Positions 42,492 to 52,245 of a stretch of DNA of 64,000 nt are shown one piece after another. The position numbers were made by a program, and so were the translations under genes. Each line of letters opens with the position of its first letter. The stretch's first letter is position 1. Source of the stretch: an uncultured Christensenella sp. (GTDB lineage Bacteria > Bacillota > Clostridia > Christensenellales > Pumilibacteraceae); assembly GCA_949948895.1 (NCBI GenBank), contig CATLHE010000001.1:248001-312000 (forward strand), written 5' to 3'. The notes under the pieces were generated by a model. That model did not search any database. It was not told the origin of the DNA and saw nothing but the letters and a program-made list of their open reading frames with translations.

Positions 42492-42520
42492 ACCATAAAT
42501 CTATGTTGCAACGTTCGCGT

Positions 42521-42802
42521 TTATTCGCCGTATTCAAACAAAATTCGCTCTTTTGCCCAAGCTATTATCTCTTTCGGTTTTACTGCGGTTTCCGAGTCCG
42601 CGGCGCATGTGCAGAGCGACACGGCTTTTGCGACTGCTGCCTGAGATTTTCCTCGACGCAAAGCTATTCGCTTATATACCTCTGAAACATTGTCTCCGTC
42701 GGTATAAAGCTCTACCGCATCGCACAGGTATGTAAACCCCGTACAGTTCGGAAGCCCCAGCTCTTTCAATAACTTTACTATCCTATCACGCATCCGAACC
42801 AT
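42521..42802 (-). CDS. Stand-alone Spo0A C-terminal-domain-like protein
   Basis: 93 residues, no receiver domain. It aligns with the DNA-binding domain of Spo0A: RIVKLLKELGLPNCTGFTYL against [20 protein letters not shown], then VYKRIALRRGKSQAAVAKAV against LYPDIAKKFNTTASRVERAI, and KEIIAWAKERILFE at the end against SEFIAMVADKLRLE. About 15-20 residues between the recognition helix and the last helix are missing. It occupies the place behind recN-spoIVB where Clostridia keep spo0A. A TATAAT lies across the first ATG, so translation may begin at the second ATG (42793). Could be a reduced Spo0A, a paralogue, or a relic. Confidence 0.7.
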   Translation of the reverse strand: MVRMRDRIVKLLKELGLPNCTGFTYLCDAVELYTDGDNVSEVYKRIALRRGKSQAAVAKAVSLCTCAADSETAVKPKEIIAWAKERILFEYGE

Positions 42803-42861
42803 TATAAAACTTCGTAGCGAAATTAAAAAGTATTATAAGAGCGAATTAACACGTTATTACT

Positions 42862-43842
42862 CTAATTCAAACAATCGGCGTATATGCCGTAGCCTTTTGT
42901 AAAGTCGTTTAAAAATACGTGCGTGACCGCGCCGACGAGTTTCCCGTTTTGAATAATGGGAGAACCGCTCATTCCGCGCACGACTCCGCCCGTTTTTTCC
43001 AAAAGCCGCTTATCGGTCACTCTAAACACAAGCGCTTTTTCGTGCCGTCCGCGCTTAGACGACGCTTTGATTATTTCTATATCGAAGTACTCGGGTTTAT
43101 CGTCTACAGTGGTGCGGATCTTTGCGCTGCCCGGCTTGACTTCCGACCGGTCGGCAACTACCATAGATTCCTTATCCGATATATTACCGCTATAAGTTCC
43201 AGCAATGCCGAACTTATTATTGCATGACACGTCACCGTAATCGGAATCGGCAATAAGCGATCCCAGAAGCGCGCCCGCCTCGCCACGAGCACCCTTTTTT
43301 ACGCCCAAAATCTTACAGCCGTGTATCTTACCCGACGTAAAAGGAATATGCGTAGCCGTTTCGGCGTCGTATATCTCATGACCGAGCGCGGCAAAACTCC
43401 CGTTCTCTCTGATAAAAGACACCGTGCCTATGCCGTATATCTTATCCTTGACTTTCACTCCGAGTCGCGGTTTACGACTGAACTCTTCGACGATCGGCTT
43501 TATCTCGACGTGCACGGTCTCGCCGTCGCGAATGAGCTCGATATTCGCGGTATCGTCTGATATATATGTTTTTATATCGTCAACAGCCGCAACGTCCGTG
43601 CCGTTGATTTTTTTGATGATATCGCCCTTACATAGCCCGTCGGCATACATGACCCCGTACTCGGTCTCCACACCGGTGACACTTTCGACCAATAGCCCGC
43701 CTACGTCTATCGATATCCCTATCGGGAATCCGCCGACGTATACTTTTTTTCCTTCCGCAAAAACAGCGTTCTGCGGCGCCGCCGCGGCAAAACAAACGAC
43801 CGTCACGACGACAATAAGTAAATATAAGCGTAATTTTTTCAT
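42862..43842 (-). CDS. spoIVB: SpoIVB serine peptidase
   Basis: 326 residues: a signal/anchor helix (1-28), a PDZ domain (about 45-115, GLCKGDIIKKINGTDV), and the SpoIVB S55 peptidase domain with GSFAALGHEI (catalytic His) and VRGMSGSPIIQNGKLVGAVTH (catalytic Ser). In Bacillus SpoIVB is made in the forespore and signals to pro-sigma-K processing in the mother cell. It is shorter than the Bacillus protein (about 425 residues). Downstream of recN, as usual. Confidence 0.94.
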   Translation of the reverse strand: MKKLRLYLLIVVVTVVCFAAAAPQNAVFAEGKKVYVGGFPIGISIDVGGLLVESVTGVETEYGVMYADGLCKGDIIKKINGTDVAAVDDIKTYISDDTANIELIRDGETVHVEIKPIVEEFSRKPRLGVKVKDKIYGIGTVSFIRENGSFAALGHEIYDAETATHIPFTSGKIHGCKILGVKKGARGEAGALLGSLIADSDYGDVSCNNKFGIAGTYSGNISDKESMVVADRSEVKPGSAKIRTTVDDKPEYFDIEIIKASSKRGRHEKALVFRVTDKRLLEKTGGVVRGMSGSPIIQNGKLVGAVTHVFLNDFTKGYGIYADCLN

Positions 43843-43924
43843 ACCCGACTAGTTTTTGCGACTTGTCGAAATATATACCGTTGACACGGATCAAATCGTA
43901 CATATTACCGAAAAAATCTGTAAA

Positions 43925-45628
43925 TTATACTTTTACGCTAATTTCAGTTTTGAATCCGTCCGCCCAAGACTTCATTTCGGCGGCGTTTTTATCGGAACTG
44001 CTCGATATTCCCTGCGTACCCGATAAACGCGAAACCTCGCCTATCTGACCGTCGCGGTCAAGCGCGGTAACGCGAGTTACCGTGCCTATCTCGTCGTCGT
44101 ATTTGTCGATATAAAAATGCGCGTCCGCCATCGCCGCTATCTGCGCCAAGTGCGTGACGCAAAGTACCTGTCGCCCGCGCGAAAGCCTGCACAATTTTTT
44201 CGCGACAGACAGCCCTATCGCGCCGCTTATGCCCGTGTCTATCTCGTCGAATATCATCGTATCGATACTGCCGCCGTTGCCCGACACGAGCTTGACGGCA
44301 AGCATGAATCTCGACATTTCGCCGCCGGATATTATCTTTGCGAGCGGCATGGGCGGCATGCCTGCATTTGGACTCAAATAAAATTCTATATCGTCAAATC
44401 CGATCGCCGTCACCGTTTTAAGAAATTCGTCGATCGACGGCTCGGACTTAAAGCGAACTTCGAACTTGGATTTAGCCATACCGAGATCGCACAGTTCGCT
44501 CATTATCCTGTCCTGCATCACGACCGCGCCGCTACGGCGTTTTTCGGAAATGAGCGCGCTGTTCTCGTAAAGCTCGCGTCTAAGTTTAGCCTCTTTTGCG
44601 CTGAGTTCCGTAAATAGCTCCGCGCCGTTTTCGGCTCGGTCGAGTTCCTGCTTCGCTTCCGATAAAAAGCGTTGCATCGCGTCGTAAGCGCCGTACTTAC
44701 TCTTAATTGCGCGAATTTTATCCAAACGCGCAACCACTTCGTCGAGCTCACGCTCGCCCGAATCAAGAGACTCCATCTCGTCCTTTATACATTCGGCAAT
44801 ATCGTCAAGCTCTATAGAAACAGATCTCAACCGTTCATGAAGCGACGCATACTTATCGTCAAGCGCGGAAATAGCGGACAGACTGCGCATCGCGTCGGAC
44901 ACCTGACCGCTCACGCCGCTCTCGTCGCCGTCAATAGCGCCGTAGCTATCCGCAAGCGCGGTCTTTATACGCTCGGCGGACATCAGTATATGCCGACGCT
45001 CCAAAAGCTTGTCTTCTTCGCCCTCTTTGACGGCGGCTTGCTCTATCTCGTCGATTTGATATTTGAGGATATCTATACGCTGCGCGCGCGCCTGCTCGTC
45101 GCCGAGCTTGTTCATTTCTGCAAGCACTGCTTTATGCGCGTCGAACAGTTCGCGCTGTTTTTTCAGCGCGCCGTCGTCACTTCCGAAAACAAAAAAATCG
45201 AGTATCTTGCGCTGTTCGGTAACTTTAAGCAACGACTGATATTCGTTTTGACCGTAGATATCCACAAACGACTGCATAAGCTCTCTCAGCATGGCGGTCG
45301 TCATTTGCTTGCCGTTCACGCGAATATCGTTACGCCCGTCTTTAAAGAATTTACGCGTTACGATCAACATACCGTCTTCGGCGTCTATACCCGCATTCTC
45401 TGCGGCGGTCATATCGTCACAGGTAAACACGCCCTCGACAAACCCCTTATCTTCGCCGTACTTGAGCATGGACTTATCGTACCGCGCACCTATGAGCAGC
45501 ATGAGCGAGTCTACTATTATCGATTTACCCGCGCCCGTCTCACCGCTCAATACGTTGAGCTCGGGCGAAAATTCTATTTCCAGATCGCGTATCAACGCGA
45601 GATTATGTACTGTTATCCGTTGTAACAT
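43925..45628 (-). CDS. recN: DNA repair protein RecN
   Basis: SMC-like ATPase acting at double-strand breaks. 567 residues: Walker A GETGAGKSI near residue 32, a long central coiled coil (about 150-390), signature LAKIISGGEMSRFMLAVKLV and Walker B MIFDEIDTGISG. It lies 5 nt behind nadK and 82 nt before spoIVB. Confidence 0.96.
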   Translation of the reverse strand: MLQRITVHNLALIRDLEIEFSPELNVLSGETGAGKSIIVDSLMLLIGARYDKSMLKYGEDKGFVEGVFTCDDMTAAENAGIDAEDGMLIVTRKFFKDGRNDIRVNGKQMTTAMLRELMQSFVDIYGQNEYQSLLKVTEQRKILDFFVFGSDDGALKKQRELFDAHKAVLAEMNKLGDEQARAQRIDILKYQIDEIEQAAVKEGEEDKLLERRHILMSAERIKTALADSYGAIDGDESGVSGQVSDAMRSLSAISALDDKYASLHERLRSVSIELDDIAECIKDEMESLDSGERELDEVVARLDKIRAIKSKYGAYDAMQRFLSEAKQELDRAENGAELFTELSAKEAKLRRELYENSALISEKRRSGAVVMQDRIMSELCDLGMAKSKFEVRFKSEPSIDEFLKTVTAIGFDDIEFYLSPNAGMPPMPLAKIISGGEMSRFMLAVKLVSGNGGSIDTMIFDEIDTGISGAIGLSVAKKLCRLSRGRQVLCVTHLAQIAAMADAHFYIDKYDDEIGTVTRVTALDRDGQIGEVSRLSGTQGISSSSDKNAAEMKSWADGFKTEISVKV

Positions 45629-45633
45629 GCGTT

Positions 45634-46413
45634 TTACCGAGTACCCAATTTATTTAATAATTTAGAATAAAAACCGTTATAGCCGAACCTGACGAAAAGC
45701 GCGCTCATATCCCAGCCCGTAATTATCACTTCGTCGTGCTCCGAAAGTTCGGTAACGTCGTTACCGTCCGCATACAGCATTATCCGCCCGTCGCCTCTGC
45801 ATTTTATGCCTATTTTATCGCCCGACCCGACTATTATCGGGCGCGCTCTAAGCGTATGCGGATTGAGCGGCGTGAGCGCTATTACGGGAAGCCCGGGCGC
45901 AATGATCGAACCACCCGCAGACAGCGAATATGCAGTCGATCCCGTAGGCGTGCTTACAACGAACCCGTCGCATACTATACTGTCCACACTATCGCCGTTT
46001 ATACTGAGATCGACCGTAGCCGCACGTCCACTGCCAACGCGCATTACGACTGCGTCGTTGAGCGCATACTCGCGCTTGTCTTTTACGGACACGTCCAAAA
46101 GCGAGCGGCGTTCCAATATATAGTCGCGCTTGACAAGTCTCGAAAACGCTTCATCTATGGCGGACGGCTCGGTTTCGGCAAGAAATCCCACCGTGCCGAG
46201 ATTGATCCCCAATACTGGTATGCCCGACTTTGCGCAAGCCTTGACTACGCGCAAAATCGTTCCGTCTCCGCCTATAGTCACAGCAAAATCACAATGCGCG
46301 CTGTCCTCATACTCCACGGCGGAAATGCCGTGCGCCGTTGCAGAATCGAACACCGCGCGCTTCACTTTGCCGTCGGGATCTTTATTTACATTGGAATATA
46401 CGCCGATCTTCAT
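45634..46413 (-). CDS. nadK: NAD kinase
   Basis: 259 residues. VTIGGDGTILRVVKAC (the GGDGT motif), LGINLGTVGFLAE, YALNDAVV (NDAVV motif) and TPTGSTAYSLSAGGSII are all present. Makes NADP+ from NAD+ and ATP. Between dxs and recN; no argR gene intervenes, unlike in many Bacillota. Confidence 0.96.
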   Translation of the reverse strand: MKIGVYSNVNKDPDGKVKRAVFDSATAHGISAVEYEDSAHCDFAVTIGGDGTILRVVKACAKSGIPVLGINLGTVGFLAETEPSAIDEAFSRLVKRDYILERRSLLDVSVKDKREYALNDAVVMRVGSGRAATVDLSINGDSVDSIVCDGFVVSTPTGSTAYSLSAGGSIIAPGLPVIALTPLNPHTLRARPIIVGSGDKIGIKCRGDGRIMLYADGNDVTELSEHDEVIITGWDMSALFVRFGYNGFYSKLLNKLGTR

Positions 46414-46440
46414 ACAGTGATTATACCAAACGTGCTTGAA

Positions 46441-48255
46441 TTATTCAAGATTTTTTGCCGCATCGATCAAATTTTCTACCGATATACCAGAATTCATAAG
46501 CGTGGAAGATATATCTCGGTCGTCGCAAAACTCATCTGCGTGCGCAATCATCTTTATACGCGCACCCGACTTTTTGGCGTTTAAATACGCAAGCACGCTC
46601 TCCCCGAATCCGCCGCGACCGACGTTATCTTCGACCGTTATCAATTTTACGCCGCGCTTGTTTACGCCGTCCAAAAATTCGGCGTCCAGAGGTTTGATGA
46701 ACCGACAATTAACTACCGTAGCGTCTATCGCCGAAGCCGCCGCCATTGCTACGTCCAAAGCGCGTCCGCCCGCGCACAAATAATACGTTTTAGATTGACC
46801 GACTCTAAGCGTCTCCCACTTACCGTACTCTATAGGCAAATGCTCGCGCTCGGCAGTATACGACTTGGGATAACGTATCGCAAGCGGCGAAGTAAAGCCG
46901 AGCGAAAATTCGAGCATATCCCGCATTTCCGCGCCGTCGGACGGGCACATGACTGTCATGTTCGGCATAAGCGAGAGATAGCTGAGGTCAAACATACCTT
47001 GATGTGTGACCCCGTCCGAGCCGACGGCTCCCGCGCGGTCTACGCAAAGCGTTACGCCGTAATTACCTATACAAACGTCGTGCAGTAATTGGTCGAACCC
47101 GCGCTGTAAAAAAGTGGAATACACCGCAAAATACGGTTTCATACCGGCCGCAGCAAGCGCGGCGCAATATGTTACCGCATGTTCTTCGGCTATGCCTACA
47201 TCCTTGAATCGAGACGGATATTGGGAAGCATAATTCTCCAAGCCCGTTCCGATAGCCATTGCCGCAGTTACCGCCATTATCCTGTCGTCGCGCGCCGCGG
47301 AATCGCACAAAAATTCGCCGAACACAGCCGAAAAAGATTTTTCATCGGACGAGACAGATCCCGATACACCGTGAGAATGCGCGGGGTCGGTTGTCGCGCT
47401 AGGAAGCCCCCGCCCCTTGTCTGTTATCACATGCACCAAGGTGGGAACTTTTTTCGATCTGACTTGAGAAAAGACTTCCACCAACTCGCCGATATTATGC
47501 CCGTCGAATGGTCCGCAATAATTGATACCCATTTCTTCGAACATTTTATTGGAAAGCACGATACGCTTTAAGAAAAGTTTACCTTTTTCCATGAGCCGTA
47601 TCGCACCGTCGCCGAAGAACGGAATAACGGATACCGCGCGCTTTATCTCGTTTTTGAGTCTTGCGTATTTTTTGCTCACGCGAAGCCGAGTAAGATACTT
47701 ACTCATAGCGCCTACGTTCTTGCTTATGGACATTTCGTTATCGTTGAGCACTATTATGACGGGCAGTTTCTCACTGCCTATCGCATTCAATGCTTCGTAA
47801 GCAAGCCCGCCCGTAAGCGCGCCGTCGCCGATGACGGCAACGGTCGAACGCAACTCGCCCTTTTGTCTTGCGGCTTCGGCAAAACCGAGCGCAACGGAAA
47901 GAGATGTAGAAGCATGCCCCGCTACGAATGCGTCGTACTCGCTTTCGGCGGGTTTGGGAAATCCAGATATCCCGCCGTTTTTTCTAAGCCCGTCAAACGC
48001 GTCCGCTCTTCCCGTCAGTATTTTATGCGCGTACGCCTGATGCCCCACGTCAAAAATAATCCTGTCGTTAGGACAGTCAAACACATAGTGAAGCGCAACG
48101 GTAAGTTCCACTGTGCCGAGATTGGACGACAAATGACCGCCGTTTTTTTCCACTACGGACACTATTCGTTCGCGTATGCTTGCCGCAACTCCGTCAAGAT
48201 CCGAAATATTAAGCCGCTTTAATTCCGTCGGCGTTGTCACGCTATTTTTGTCCAA
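46441..48255 (-). CDS. dxs: 1-deoxy-D-xylulose-5-phosphate synthase
   Basis: First enzyme of the MEP isoprenoid pathway. 604 residues, thiamine diphosphate-dependent: HLSSNLGTVELTVALHYVFD, GHQAYAHKILTGR, VIGDGALTGGLAYEALN with the GDG...N motif, GIAEEHAVTYCAALAAAGMKP, and DRAGAVGSDGVTHQG. Start is TTG after GGTAGGACTG. Supplies the pathway that ends in the ispH part of the S1 fusion at 12.4 kb. Confidence 0.96.
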   Translation of the reverse strand: MDKNSVTTPTELKRLNISDLDGVAASIRERIVSVVEKNGGHLSSNLGTVELTVALHYVFDCPNDRIIFDVGHQAYAHKILTGRADAFDGLRKNGGISGFPKPAESEYDAFVAGHASTSLSVALGFAEAARQKGELRSTVAVIGDGALTGGLAYEALNAIGSEKLPVIIVLNDNEMSISKNVGAMSKYLTRLRVSKKYARLKNEIKRAVSVIPFFGDGAIRLMEKGKLFLKRIVLSNKMFEEMGINYCGPFDGHNIGELVEVFSQVRSKKVPTLVHVITDKGRGLPSATTDPAHSHGVSGSVSSDEKSFSAVFGEFLCDSAARDDRIMAVTAAMAIGTGLENYASQYPSRFKDVGIAEEHAVTYCAALAAAGMKPYFAVYSTFLQRGFDQLLHDVCIGNYGVTLCVDRAGAVGSDGVTHQGMFDLSYLSLMPNMTVMCPSDGAEMRDMLEFSLGFTSPLAIRYPKSYTAEREHLPIEYGKWETLRVGQSKTYYLCAGGRALDVAMAAASAIDATVVNCRFIKPLDAEFLDGVNKRGVKLITVEDNVGRGGFGESVLAYLNAKKSGARIKMIAHADEFCDDRDISSTLMNSGISVENLIDAAKNLE

Positions 48256-48267
48256 CAGTCCTACCGA

Positions 48268-49197
48268 TTACATTATTACAAATTTATCTGCAAAAGCACG
48301 CAAATATGACGTATCTCCGTCATATCCGATACCGAGAGTAGCTATTGCTTCGTCGAGATATTTATTCAGTAGTTTCTTTGCTTCGTCGAGATTGAGATAG
48401 TCCATGACTGTCGTTCCGTCCGACGGCTCGCCCGCAATATATTCCGAAACGTCGTCGTATATTTGAAACGCCGTACCGAACAACTCCCCGAAGCGCATAG
48501 CGCCGCCGATCCTCGCCGCGCGCATACGCTGTTCGGCGCTGAGCCCGTCGGTCGGACCTATGATGGGAGCGTTGCCGTCCTGCCAAGCGACGGGAGCAAA
48601 AAATTCGTTGGCGTCCACTTTTTGCGAAAACATGTAACCTACGGTGCACGCGGCTTCTATCAATGCGCCCGTCTTGCGCTTGTACATAGACAGCAATCCG
48701 TCAAGGTCTTTTATATCGGCATACAAATCAAGATACTGTCCATGTATGATCCCGTTATCTCCGTTCAGTTTGAAAAAGAACAGCGGGTTCACGTTTTCCG
48801 AGGCGATGCACGCGTTTATCATTTCGTTATACGCCATATCAAGCAGCGCGTCGCCGGCAAGAAGCGCCTTTCCTTCGCCAAACGCTTTATGCACCGTCGG
48901 CTTGCCTCTTCGCATTTCGTCGTTGTCTATGCACGGCATATCGTCATGGATAAGCGAAAAGCAGTGCATGAGTTCTATAGCGCATGCAAACGTCAAAGCA
49001 GCTTCCGTCGGCGGCGCAAACACGCTATGCCACTCCAAAAACAATATCGGGCGCAGTCTTTTTCCGCCCGGGAAAACCGCGTATTCGAGGATCTTTTTAA
49101 AATCCGACGGATAAGCGGAAAGCCGTATTATGTCTCCCAAAGTCTTGTCGATCTGCTCGCGCCACTCCGAGAGCCTTGCGTCGAGGTCAACGCTCAT
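48268..49197 (-). CDS. ispA: Polyprenyl (farnesyl/geranyl) diphosphate synthase
   Basis: 309 residues with the ATG at 49197 after GGGAGGGAATA. First aspartate-rich motif LIHDDMPCIDNDEMRRGKPT is intact. The second motif reads QIYDDVSEYI, with glutamate instead of the last aspartate of DDxxD. Condenses IPP with allylic diphosphates. 11-nt overlap with xseB and immediately upstream of dxs, the usual order. Confidence 0.92.
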   Translation of the reverse strand: MSVDLDARLSEWREQIDKTLGDIIRLSAYPSDFKKILEYAVFPGGKRLRPILFLEWHSVFAPPTEAALTFACAIELMHCFSLIHDDMPCIDNDEMRRGKPTVHKAFGEGKALLAGDALLDMAYNEMINACIASENVNPLFFFKLNGDNGIIHGQYLDLYADIKDLDGLLSMYKRKTGALIEAACTVGYMFSQKVDANEFFAPVAWQDGNAPIIGPTDGLSAEQRMRAARIGGAMRFGELFGTAFQIYDDVSEYIAGEPSDGTTVMDYLNLDEAKKLLNKYLDEAIATLGIGYDGDTSYLRAFADKFVIM

Positions 49198-49426
49198 TAT
49201 TCCCTCCCGAAACGGTCGAAAGCACCGTATCGAGCCGCTCTTCGAGCGATGCAAGACTATCCTGCGTTTTATTGAGCTCGTCGATACATTCTTTCGTAAT
49301 TTCCAAGCCGTGCTCGAACAGTTTCATGCTCTCTTCGAGCGAAACGTCCGATTCGAGTTTTTCGACTATCTTTTGAAGCTCGCCTAATTTCGATTCAAAA
49401 TCCATACGCCCTTCTTTACTTGCCAT
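49187..49426 (-). CDS. xseB: Exodeoxyribonuclease VII small subunit
   Basis: 79 residues. DFESKLGELQKIVEKLESDV, then SLEESMKLFEHGLEITKEC, the standard XseB helical hairpin. The ATG follows GGAGAAGATC, within the end of xseA. Confidence 0.96.
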   Translation of the reverse strand: MASKEGRMDFESKLGELQKIVEKLESDVSLEESMKLFEHGLEITKECIDELNKTQDSLASLEERLDTVLSTVSGGNNER

Positions 49427-50672
49427 GATCTTCTCCTTTAGACCGTTCGCCTTTTACCGCGTCTATCTTGTTGACCGTTGCCGTTGCCCTGCCGTCTGCG
49501 AATACTATTTCCACGCTGTCTCCGACTCTCAAAGCTTCGACACGCTTGATACTTTTTCCGTCGCGGTATATCTCGGCATACCGCTCACGCAGCTTTTGCG
49601 GATCGAGCGCGTCAAGAACAGCCGATAACTTATCGAATCTCGCCCGCTTCGCGCCGAACCCATTATTTACCGCCGTCCGCAACCGAACGGCGTTATCGTT
49701 CACCGCAAACGCTTTTTTATCGAGTTTTTTACGAATGGCATAGCGCGCCGACATTATACGGTTTTCCACCGTCCTGCGCGCCGAAAGCGCGACTGCGTTT
49801 GCCGATTTCGTGAGTCTCGAGCCAAGCAGTTCAAGCGAAGCTCTCGCTCTGTAGTATTTAGCCTTAACCGCCGAAAACGCACGACTTACCGCGTCTTTCA
49901 AATCGTTTTCGAGCGCTTGACCGTGCATTGCTATTATCTGCCCCGCAATGGACGGCGTACCTGCTCGCGTACCCGCGCAAAAGTCACACAGCGTATTATC
50001 GACTTCGTGACCTACGGCAGACACTATCGGCACTTTGGAGCGCGCGACCGCAACAGCCAATGCTTCGTCGTTAAAACAGTCCAAATCCTCGTCGCTTCCG
50101 CCGCCGCGGCAAAGCACTATCACGTCATAGCCGCCGTCTTGAAGTTTCGATAGCTCGCTTACGATACCCGCCGCCGCGCCGTCGCCCTGCACTTTGACAG
50201 GGCATACGCCGATATTTACCAAACGGCAACCGTCGCGAACAACGCGTATAAAATCGCGTACCGCCGCCCCGTCCTTACTCGTCAGTACCGCTACGTTTAA
50301 AATATACTTTGGCAGTTTCGGACGGTTTTCAAAATACCCGAGGTCTTTCAGCTTCTGCTTCAGTGCATTGAACGCCGCATTTTTTTCGCCGTCGCCGCAA
50401 GTGAAATATTCGCTATAACTGAAAGATATGGAAGTGCGCCTGTCGTAAAATCTTACGCTTCCGCGCAACGCTACGCGCATGCCTTTATTAAGATTATCGC
50501 GCGACGCGAAATGCACGCACCTTATCGACGCATCGCCCTCCGTAAGCGTGACGTACGTATGCTTATCCGAGTACGACACCTCAAACACTTCGCCCGAAAG
50601 CGTCACGTCATGGAGCAGTTCTTCGTCGTCGAACACGCCTTTTAAGTATGCCGACAACTGTTTTACGGTCAT
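49416..50672 (-). CDS. xseA: Exodeoxyribonuclease VII large subunit
   Basis: 418 residues from the ATG at 50672 (a TTG at 50684 is an alternative; neither has a clear ribosome binding site). N-terminal OB domain (TVKQLSAYLKGVFDDEELL), then VLTSKDGAAVRDFIRVV, VIVLCRGGGSDEDLDCFNDEALA and SAVGHEVDNTLCDFCAGTRAGTPS, and the long C-terminal coiled coil. Degrades single-stranded DNA together with XseB. Confidence 0.95.
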   Translation of the reverse strand: MTVKQLSAYLKGVFDDEELLHDVTLSGEVFEVSYSDKHTYVTLTEGDASIRCVHFASRDNLNKGMRVALRGSVRFYDRRTSISFSYSEYFTCGDGEKNAAFNALKQKLKDLGYFENRPKLPKYILNVAVLTSKDGAAVRDFIRVVRDGCRLVNIGVCPVKVQGDGAAAGIVSELSKLQDGGYDVIVLCRGGGSDEDLDCFNDEALAVAVARSKVPIVSAVGHEVDNTLCDFCAGTRAGTPSIAGQIIAMHGQALENDLKDAVSRAFSAVKAKYYRARASLELLGSRLTKSANAVALSARRTVENRIMSARYAIRKKLDKKAFAVNDNAVRLRTAVNNGFGAKRARFDKLSAVLDALDPQKLRERYAEIYRDGKSIKRVEALRVGDSVEIVFADGRATATVNKIDAVKGERSKGEDHGK

Positions 50673-50680
50673 CGAGCGCG

Positions 50681-51526
50681 TCAACGTATCTTTGCCCCGT
50701 CAACCGTGTTTTTCAAGAGCATGGCTATCGTCATGGGACCTACGCCGCCGGGCACGGGAGTTATATATCCCGCAACATCTTTCACTGCGTCAAAGTCCAC
50801 GTCTCCGAACAGTCCTTCCTCGTCGCGATTCATGCCTACGTCTATCACGATCGCGTCGCGCTTTACCATGTCCGCCGTAATAAATTTTTTCTTGCCGACG
50901 GCGGCAACGAGTATATCTGCGGTACGCGTAATTTCTCTAAGGTTTTCCGTTTTGCTGTGGCATACGGTAACCGTCGCGTCTTTACCGAGCAACAACATCG
51001 CCGTGGGTTTACCGACTATGTTCGATCGTCCTACCACAACGGTATGCTTGCCTTTGATCGCTACTCCCGTGCTTTCTATAAGCTCGATTATGCCGCGCGG
51101 CGTGCAAGCGACGGATGACACGGGTTCGCCCAAAAACAGTTTGCCAGCATTCACGGCATGGAATCCGTCGGCATCCTTATCGGGGAGTATCGCAGACAGT
51201 ACGGCTCTTTCGTCTATGTGTTTGGGCAAAGGCAGTTGGACCAATATCCCGTCGACGTTTTTATCCGCATTGAGCGCGTCTATCAGCTCCATTACGTTTG
51301 CTTGCGTCACATTGCCGTCAAAGTAGTACGCAAACGAGGCAATACCGCACTCTTCGCACGCTTTAATCTTATTCCTGACGTAAATGGCAGACGCGGGATC
51401 GTCGCCCGCTTTGATCACCGCAAGTCCGACTTTGCGCCCCGATTTTTTCTCGAACTCTTCGGCTCGAACTTTTATTTCAGACCGAACTTTTGCCGCGAGT
51501 TTTTTACCGTCGATCAATTCGCTCAT
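50681..51526 (-). CDS. folD: Methylenetetrahydrofolate dehydrogenase/cyclohydrolase
   Basis: 281 residues. DPASAIYVRNKIKACEECG with the catalytic lysine, DGILVQLPLPKHID, VVVGRSNIVGKPTAMLLL and TPVPGGVGPMTIAMLLKNTV are diagnostic. Interconverts methylene-, methenyl- and formyl-tetrahydrofolate. 4-nt overlap with nusB. Confidence 0.97.
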   Translation of the reverse strand: MSELIDGKKLAAKVRSEIKVRAEEFEKKSGRKVGLAVIKAGDDPASAIYVRNKIKACEECGIASFAYYFDGNVTQANVMELIDALNADKNVDGILVQLPLPKHIDERAVLSAILPDKDADGFHAVNAGKLFLGEPVSSVACTPRGIIELIESTGVAIKGKHTVVVGRSNIVGKPTAMLLLGKDATVTVCHSKTENLREITRTADILVAAVGKKKFITADMVKRDAIVIDVGMNRDEEGLFGDVDFDAVKDVAGYITPVPGGVGPMTIAMLLKNTVDGAKIR

Positions 51527-51918
51527 TTTGTTTCCTCCTTGATGACGGACGCAAGGATCCCGTTAACAAACGCATAGCTTTGGGAATCCGAATACGTTTT
51601 GGCTATCTCGACCGCTTCGTTTGCGACAACGGCTTTTGGCGTATCGGTATATAATATCTCGTAACAAGCGACAAACAAAACCGCGAGATCGGTTTTGTAA
51701 ATGCGGTCGTATTCATAACCGCGAGCGTATTTTGTTATTATTTCTTTGAGCGCAGCTTTATTCTCGGAAATGCCGTTCACGATAGAACAAACAAACTCTT
51801 TGGAATCGCCGTCGGCGTTTTGCAAAAGCTCGTCCTTTGTCTCTGGGTTATACTCGCCCGTCATGACCATCTCGTACGTGAGCCTAAAAGCTATCTCTCG
51901 CGCGTCGCGTCTCTTCAT
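51523..51918 (-). CDS. nusB: Transcription antitermination factor NusB
   Basis: 131 residues. RDAREIAFRLTYEMVM at the N-terminus, then DLAVLFVACYEILYTDTPKAVVANEAVEIAKTY (partly quoted: TPKAVVANEAVEIAKTY) and FVNGILASV at the end. Acts with NusA and NusE in rRNA transcription. Confidence 0.95.
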   Translation of the reverse strand: MKRRDAREIAFRLTYEMVMTGEYNPETKDELLQNADGDSKEFVCSIVNGISENKAALKEIITKYARGYEYDRIYKTDLAVLFVACYEILYTDTPKAVVANEAVEIAKTYSDSQSYAFVNGILASVIKEETK

Positions 51919-51933
51919 CTTAATACATATCTC

Positions 51934-52245
51934 CTAATGCTTGGTAAATTTGACAGAGATGATATTGACGTTTATAACGCCCATCTTAAAATCGGTCATT
52001 GTCTCGATCGACTTTTTGATATTGTCTTGGACCTTGAAAGCGATATCCGAACAGCTGACCTCGCTGTTTACTTCGAGATACACGTCGGCGTCGATGGTAT
52101 CGTCGTCTATATAACAGCGCACGCCCTTACCGCAGACCGCTTCAACGCCGTTGATCTCCTGCGCAGCCAAACGTATAATCGAACGTAACACGTGATTGCC
52201 GTACGTGACGTCGCCCGAAAATAAATTGTTTCGCTTTGCACTCAT
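51934..52245 (-). CDS. Asp23/Gls24-family protein upstream of nusB
   Basis: 103 residues from the ATG after GGAGCGGTA. VTYGNHVLRSIIRLAAQEIN, VYLEVNSEVSCSDIAFKVQ and INVNIISVKF at the end match Asp23 proteins. The location between spoIIIAH and nusB is conserved in Clostridia (AmaP/YqhY type). Second Asp23-family member of this window; function unknown. Confidence 0.9.
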   Translation of the reverse strand: MSAKRNNLFSGDVTYGNHVLRSIIRLAAQEINGVEAVCGKGVRCYIDDDTIDADVYLEVNSEVSCSDIAFKVQDNIKKSIETMTDFKMGVINVNIISVKFTKH

